Positions 59,822 through 64,000 of a stretch of 64,000 bases of DNA are shown one piece after another. Origin of the DNA: Clostridia bacterium (GTDB lineage: Bacteria > Bacillota_A > Clostridia > Oscillospirales > CAG-272); the NCBI GenBank assembly GCA_017466455.1, contig JAFTUD010000018.1:30028-94027 (forward strand), written 5' to 3'. Both the position numbers and the translations under genes were made by a program. The notes under the pieces were generated by a model. It was not told the origin of the DNA, did not search any database, and was given only the letters and a program-made list of their open reading frames with translations. The first letter of the stretch is position 1; every line of letters begins with the position of its first letter.

Positions 59822-59865
59822 TTGATTTTCAAACAAAAAAACCGTATAATTGATTAGTAAACTAA
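59822..59865 (+). promoter_or_regulatory. Promoter and operator of MarR gene
   Basis: TTGATT (59822-59827), 17 bases, TATAAT (59845-59850). The palindrome TTAGTAAACTAA (59854-59865) lies at the transcript start, a typical size and place for a MarR autorepression site. Confidence 0.65.
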
Positions 59866-59880
59866 CGAATGAGGTGGAAT

Positions 59881-60336
59881 ATGAAAAAACAGGATTTAGA
59901 AGCTATAAGGGAAAATTCAGATAGAACCGTTTTAATGATGATAAATGAAATTTCAAAAATTTTTGAAAATGAAATGATGAAAAATAAGGAATTTGTAATG
60001 CTAAAGGATAAGACCGTGAGGCACATACTCCTATATCTTTCGCAACACGACGGTGCAACACAGCAGGATCTTGTCATTTCAAGCCAAATGAAGGGCTCGA
60101 CAGTCAGCGTTGCCGTGCGGAAGCTTGAAGGCGAGGGATATTTGCAAAGGGAAACAAATCAGCATGATATGCGTTCCGTAAGGGTATATACAACAAGAAA
60201 GGGAAGAGAGTTGTCCGAAAAAATAAAAAATCACCTTGATAGCAAGGATGAAATAATTATGCACGGAATTTCTCAAAGGGATATAAGGACAACCAAATAT
60301 GTCCTTGAAAAAATGCTTGATAATATGATAGATTAA
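59881..60336 (+). CDS. MarR-family transcriptional regulator
   Basis: A 151-residue winged-helix dimer. The recognition region is GATQQDLVISSQMKGSTVSV near residue 60, followed by the wing LEGEGYLQRETNQHDMRSVR and the dimer helices. GAGGTGG precedes the ATG at 59881; an in-frame ATG at 59869 lies over that site. No target gene is cotranscribed (a terminator follows at once), so it may act in trans and on itself through the TTAGT/ACTAA palindrome. The ligand is unknown. Confidence 0.9.
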   Translation: MKKQDLEAIRENSDRTVLMMINEISKIFENEMMKNKEFVMLKDKTVRHILLYLSQHDGATQQDLVISSQMKGSTVSVAVRKLEGEGYLQRETNQHDMRSVRVYTTRKGRELSEKIKNHLDSKDEIIMHGISQRDIRTTKYVLEKMLDNMID

Positions 60337-60337
60337 A

Positions 60338-60361
60338 AAAACCGCCATATGGCGGTTTTCT
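60338..60361. terminator. Bidirectional terminator
   Basis: AAAACCGCCATATGGCGGTTTT is a perfect palindrome stem between the convergent MarR and 92-residue genes. Confidence 0.85.
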
Positions 60362-60639
60362 TAGCTCAATGCCTTCTTGATTTCGTGAGACAGCCATTCG
60401 CCACCAATGTCAAGAGCTTCGTAAAGTCCTTGCTTTTGGAGCTGCTTTATAGGCTTGTTTACATCGTTGGTAGGGCAAATTCCGCCGAAAACGATGGCGG
60501 GATTTCCGTCCTTGTCCCTCATAACAATGTCAAGTCTTAAAATAAATGGGTCATTTATAAATCCGTAATATAATACCTCACCCTCTCTTACGAGTGGCTT
60601 TCCCTTGTATTCTATATAATTTTCATGCTTAAGCTTCAT
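60361..60639 (-). CDS. Hypothetical 92-residue soluble protein
   Basis: Not recognised. It has no signal peptide or membrane helix. The N-terminal half looks beta-rich (YIEYKGKPLVREGEVLYYGF, FILRLDIVMRDKDGNPAIVF) and the C-terminal half helical (VNKPIKQLQKQGLYEALDIG, WLSHEIKKAL), suggesting one small alpha/beta domain. AAAGGCGG lies about 9 bases before the ATG and a consensus promoter lies 35 bases further up, so it is expressed alone. It is convergent with the MarR gene. Confidence 0.7.
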   Translation of the reverse strand: MKLKHENYIEYKGKPLVREGEVLYYGFINDPFILRLDIVMRDKDGNPAIVFGGICPTNDVNKPIKQLQKQGLYEALDIGGEWLSHEIKKALS

Positions 60640-60673
60640 AAAATATACCGCCTTTCAAATAATCATTTTGTAT

Positions 60674-60702
60674 ATTTTACTATATTTTTGCATATTTGTC
60701 AA
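60674..60702 (-). promoter_or_regulatory. Promoter of the 92-residue gene
   Basis: On the minus strand TTGACA (60697-60702), 17 bases, TAAAAT (60674-60679). Confidence 0.75.
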
Positions 60703-60756
60703 TAATAAATTGATATTAAGTCTAACAAAGCGGCGCATTTGCCAAGAATAATTAAA

Positions 60757-60795
60757 AAACCGCCTATAAATCCTTAAGAAAATAAGCGGTTTTGT
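60757..60795 (-). terminator. Terminator of spoVT, shared repeat type
   Basis: Read leftward, AAAACCGCTTAT pairs with ATAGGCGGTTTT around TTTCTTAAGGATTT, then TTAATT. It shares GGATTTATA(A/G)GCGGTTTTTT with the terminator at 28243. Confidence 0.8.
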
Positions 60796-60799
60796 GATT

Positions 60800-61339
60800 T
60801 TAAGTCTCAAATTGTCTGCCAAGAAACGATGATGCGGTTTGAATTAGCTTTATTTCAGTTTCTCTGTCAAGCGTTTCGTTGCCACCGCTAACAGAGGCGA
60901 CGCATCCAACAATATCACCGTCGGAAACGATAGGCATAGCGTGTCTTATATAGGTGCTTCCACCGCTTACAACGCTTATTTCGCCAGATCCCTGCTTGTG
61001 GGAATAGAGCGAGCGCTTTTCAAGCAAGCTCTCAAATTCCTCGCTGATTCGCCTGTCAAGAAATTCCTTTTTCGGCACTCCCGCACTTGCAATAACACTA
61101 TCTCTATCAGTAACAATAACTGCCATTTGAGAGGTTTTTTGCAGTGTTTCAACATATTGGGAGGCAAATATTGCAAGCTCTCCAATAGGTGAGTACTTTT
61201 TGAAAATAACCTCACCGTCCTTGCCGGTATAAATTTCAAGAGGCGCACCCTCATATATTCGCATAGTCCTTCGTATTTCCTTAGGTATTACGACTCTGCC
61301 AAGGTCGTCAATTCTTCTTACAATTCCAGTTGCTTTCAT
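60800..61339 (-). CDS. spoVT: Stage V sporulation regulator SpoVT
   Basis: AbrB-type regulator that adjusts SigG-dependent genes in the forespore. It has 179 residues. The AbrB domain is KATGIVRRIDDLGRVVIPKE with IRRTMRIYEGAPLEIYT; a GAF-like domain follows (about residues 55-178, MAVIVTDRDSVIASAGVPKK). This two-domain layout separates it from short AbrB proteins. The ATG at 61339 has AAGGAG upstream; the longer frame runs through the leader. It is divergent from the CvpA-like gene. Confidence 0.94.
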   Translation of the reverse strand: MKATGIVRRIDDLGRVVIPKEIRRTMRIYEGAPLEIYTGKDGEVIFKKYSPIGELAIFASQYVETLQKTSQMAVIVTDRDSVIASAGVPKKEFLDRRISEEFESLLEKRSLYSHKQGSGEISVVSGGSTYIRHAMPIVSDGDIVGCVASVSGGNETLDRETEIKLIQTASSFLGRQFET

Positions 61340-61448
61340 TAAAAAACTCCTTTTTGATTTGATTACCTTGTTATTGTTTGTACTTTTTGGGCATTTATGC
61401 GATAATTTCAAAAAAACGCAATATTTCCTATAAATTTGATTTTTCGTA

Positions 61449-61477
61449 TTGAAAAAAGCTCTAATATATGTTAAAAT
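61449..61477 (+). promoter_or_regulatory. Promoter of CvpA-like gene
   Basis: TTGAAA (61449-61454), 17 bases, TAAAAT (61472-61477) with TGT extension. Confidence 0.75.
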
Positions 61478-61519
61478 AACTATGTATTACTATCTATATA
61501 CCTACCGAAAGGAGAAAAT

Positions 61520-63841
61520 ATGGAATCAGTTGGAATGGCGATATATATTGCTTTTGCGGTTGTTGCGTTATATGGCGCATTGTGCGGAGCAAGAAAAGGT
61601 CTTTATAAGTCACTGATTGATGCAGGTGTTACCGTGGTTACTGCATTGCTTTCTGTCTGGCTTGCAAAGCTTATTTCAAAATCTCTTGTAAATGTTGATT
61701 CTCTTATTGAGGGACTTGATACATTGAGTGTCAATATGCCTGATATGGCTGAAATTGCAAATATGATAAAGGATGTTATTCTTGATTTATCCGAAAGCTC
61801 AAATGCAGTTGGAATGCTAATGGCACTGCCCGTTGTTATTCTTACACCGTTTATCTTTATGATTTTGTATCTTGTGATAGGTGCTATAATTAGAATTCCA
61901 AAGGTAATTCTTACCCGTTCGATTTTTGGCAAAAACGGAGGAGAGGAATATCACGGCGGAAGCCGTATTTTCGGTGGAGCAGTTGGACTTGTAGTTAAGG
62001 CCGTTTCATTTGCTATATTTATTATTCCGCTTGTTGGATATCTTAATATTGCTGGCGACACAATGCTGAAAATCGGCACAGCACAGGAAACGCCGATTGA
62101 GCAGGTTGAGGTTGTTCAAATGGCTGATGATGAGCTTGACAGTGAGGAAGAAGAGGACAGTGCCCAAGAGCAAGCCGGCTCAACTATTGTCAATCTCGCG
62201 CAAAGTTGTAATGACCTTCATGCACAGTTTATTGCACCAATTATTGATAATGTAGCGATTAAGTCAATTCATATTTGTGGCGGAAGATGGATCTTTAACT
62301 CGCTATCAAGCGCAAGAGTTGAGGATCAAAGAGTTCAGCTAAAGGACGAGGTTGATGTTATCGCGTCAATTTTCGTTGATATTACACCGCTTCTTAGTGC
62401 GCCTATTGACCAATATGGCGAGGATCAAACGACTGCCGTTACGAATTTGGTAAACACTCTTGATAGAGCAAATGTTGTTCCTTGCGTTGTTTCGGGTGTA
62501 ATCTCCTATGCTTCACAGGCTTGGCTTGACGGAGAAGAGGTGCTTGGCTATCCTAAGGTAATTGTTGGAGAGTATTATGAGCCTACGCTTGATAAAATTT
62601 TGACAATGCTGTCAACAACCACCGAGGATACAATAAAGCAGGATATTCATACCCTTGGAAACATTGTTAACATTTGCATATCAAACGATATGCTTGCTGA
62701 AATTTTTGGTGGCGGAAATGTTATCAATGTAGTTGCAAAGGAAGAATTTATGGGAGAAATTTTTGTGGAGCTTCACAAAAACCATCTTACTCGTCCGCTT
62801 GCACAGGATATGCTAAATGCTCTTAAAAACTATATCTATAGAATTTACAATGATGTAAACGGCACAAATGTACCGTATCCTGTTCAAATAGATATGGAAA
62901 GATTTACCGAGCTTATGGTTTATAACGAAGGTGCGTTGGTAGCAAGCATTATCGGCGATTTTATGGCATTCTATGAAACCTTTGATATGACCGAATCAAA
63001 CAATACAAAGCTTCTTATTCAAACCGATCTTCGCTCGCTTGGAAAAGCTCTTGATAAGCTTGAAACAAGCCTGCTTCTTGGCGACTCATATGATTTCTTG
63101 CTAAAAGCGGTGTTAAAATCAAAGGGCGCTAACGAGTTCAAGTTCCTTACCCCCGACTTTGTAGATTTGATTATAAATACTGATACGAGCATGGAGACAA
63201 TCTTGGTTGCCCGTCAGCAAATCGCAATTATAATGTCTGCAACAGATAAAGAGGACAGAACAGTTGCAATAGAACATCTTTTGAGTAATGTTGATGAGGA
63301 TACTGCCACACTTATCCTTGAAACGCTTACACCAAATGTCCTTGAGGACACTGGAATGAACGATCATAAGTCAGAGGCACTTTCAAGCACGGTTGGATCG
63401 CTTATTACTCAAATCGCGATAAATAAGGATGAAATGTCCGCCGAGCAAATTCAAAAAGAGGTTGAGGCGATTGATACTGTAATTTCAACCGTACACTCCG
63501 CAACCGATGAGCATAGTGCAGGCTCAAATCTCTTTACAACACCTGACGATGATGACGCATTGACTGAAATGTCTGCATCTGACATTGTTGGAACTCTTAT
63601 GGACTCTAATATCGTTACCGATGCTATAATTTCCGCATCTAAGGATGAACAAGGAAATGTGGTTGAGGACCCATATAAGATTTCCGATAAATTGACCGAT
63701 AGCGATAAAGCATCAGCAAAGGATGCTATTGAAAGCTATTACGCACAAAACGCATCACCCGACGGAAGCAATGAGGAGCTTGCAAATAAGCTAAGTTCCT
63801 TGGCAAATGTCTTTGGAGTTGATGTTGCTCTCGGAGAATAA
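61520..63841 (+). CDS. Large membrane protein with CvpA-like N-terminus
   Basis: Not firmly recognised; 773 residues. The first ~180 residues have about four hydrophobic segments and the CvpA-like start YIAFAVVALYGALCGARKGL with YKSLIDAGVTVVTALLSVWL. An acidic linker follows (DDELDSEEEEDSAQEQ near residue 205). The remaining ~560 residues are soluble, mostly helical and acidic, with no enzyme motif seen. Typical CvpA proteins are 160-180 residues, so the long domain is extra, probably extracytoplasmic or cytoplasmic depending on helix number. AAAGGAG precedes the ATG. It is monocistronic. Confidence 0.65.
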   Translation: MESVGMAIYIAFAVVALYGALCGARKGLYKSLIDAGVTVVTALLSVWLAKLISKSLVNVDSLIEGLDTLSVNMPDMAEIANMIKDVILDLSESSNAVGMLMALPVVILTPFIFMILYLVIGAIIRIPKVILTRSIFGKNGGEEYHGGSRIFGGAVGLVVKAVSFAIFIIPLVGYLNIAGDTMLKIGTAQETPIEQVEVVQMADDELDSEEEEDSAQEQAGSTIVNLAQSCNDLHAQFIAPIIDNVAIKSIHICGGRWIFNSLSSARVEDQRVQLKDEVDVIASIFVDITPLLSAPIDQYGEDQTTAVTNLVNTLDRANVVPCVVSGVISYASQAWLDGEEVLGYPKVIVGEYYEPTLDKILTMLSTTTEDTIKQDIHTLGNIVNICISNDMLAEIFGGGNVINVVAKEEFMGEIFVELHKNHLTRPLAQDMLNALKNYIYRIYNDVNGTNVPYPVQIDMERFTELMVYNEGALVASIIGDFMAFYETFDMTESNNTKLLIQTDLRSLGKALDKLETSLLLGDSYDFLLKAVLKSKGANEFKFLTPDFVDLIINTDTSMETILVARQQIAIIMSATDKEDRTVAIEHLLSNVDEDTATLILETLTPNVLEDTGMNDHKSEALSSTVGSLITQIAINKDEMSAEQIQKEVEAIDTVISTVHSATDEHSAGSNLFTTPDDDDALTEMSASDIVGTLMDSNIVTDAIISASKDEQGNVVEDPYKISDKLTDSDKASAKDAIESYYAQNASPDGSNEELANKLSSLANVFGVDVALGE

Positions 63842-63909
63842 AATAAAAACGCTACTGTATGAAGTGAACCCTGTTTTGTTCACAAAAAACAAAAAACGGC
63901 ATAACGAAG

Positions 63910-63943
63910 AACAGGAAGAGGAAATCACCTTTTCCTGTTTTTC
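63910..63943 (+). terminator. Terminator-like hairpin after CvpA-like gene
   Basis: AACAGGAA pairs with TTCCTGTT, then TTTC. Upstream GTGAAC and GTTCAC (63864-63883) form another small inverted repeat. The last ~55 bases of the window show no gene. Confidence 0.6.
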
Positions 63944-64000
63944 AATCTCGTAGTATTGTAAAAAATCAACCAATCTTCAACAAGTAGTAGATATTCTTGA

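Noticed and set aside
63842..64000. Insertion sequence end in the last 160 bases
   Set aside because: There are short inverted repeats (GTGAAC/GTTCAC) but no transposase frame; the window ends too soon to judge.

Overview
The window looks like a chromosomal segment of an endospore-forming, low-GC Firmicute of the class Clostridia. The evidence is the set of sporulation genes (sigK, sigG, spoIVB, spoVT, dpaA/dpaB, a SpoVD/FtsI-type PBP and a PdaA-type deacetylase), strong AGGAGG-type ribosome binding sites, TTGACA/TATAAT promoters, S-box, THI-box and T-box leaders, and phosphate acetate-kinase fermentation. MurE carries an Arg in its specificity motif, which suggests meso-diaminopimelate peptidoglycan. 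I saw no rRNA or tRNA gene, CRISPR array, prophage or intact insertion sequence. || Layout. 1-7.1 kb: the 3'-truncated guaB, a TSCPD-polA-ispE operon, divergent trmB, and the dipicolinate synthase pair. 7.1-9 kb: two riboswitch units, a TPP riboswitch before a 59-residue membrane protein and a SAM-I riboswitch before metK. 9-17.3 kb: recD2-comFC-fucU, an Na/Pi cotransporter behind a yybP-ykoY-like (Mn2+) leader, and ackA and tmcAL reading away from overlapping promoters. 17.3-27.1 kb: sigK, then a long operon (DUF512 radical SAM, der, plsY, methyltransferase, class II aldolase, hydrolase), an imperfect inverted-repeat element, and luxS-mtnN-isomerase. 27.1-28.3 kb: a strong promoter, a long folded leader with mutually exclusive hairpins, and an EcsC-like gene. 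28.3-40.3 kb: translation and repair genes (trmH-prfB, T-box ileS, glyS, HPr, uvrC, rsmD-coaD) and an XRE regulator. 40.4-50.9 kb: the division/cell wall cluster (mraZ to murG) with its own MraZ boxes but no murD and no ordinary ftsL. 51-54.3 kb: two lipoproteins made of InlB-type repeats with BspA-like ends, and a hidden 53-residue gene. 54.4-64 kb: two polysaccharide deacetylases, sigG, an XRE/membrane protein pair with twin palindromic operators, spoIVB, a MarR regulator, spoVT and a large CvpA-like membrane protein. || How the genes connect. SigG (forespore) is known to drive spoIVB; the SpoIVB protease signals pro-SigK activation in the mother cell; SigK in turn usually drives dipicolinate synthesis (dpaAB). 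metK, luxS and mtnN cover synthesis of SAM and recycling of S-adenosylhomocysteine, while trmB, rsmD, rsmH and trmH consume SAM. ackA and tmcAL both handle acetate. || The least explained parts are the leader at 27139-27293, the TPP-controlled 59-residue protein, the Mn-type leader before a phosphate transporter, the inverted-repeat element before luxS and the InlB/BspA lipoprotein pair. All functional calls come from reading sequence motifs; no database search was run.
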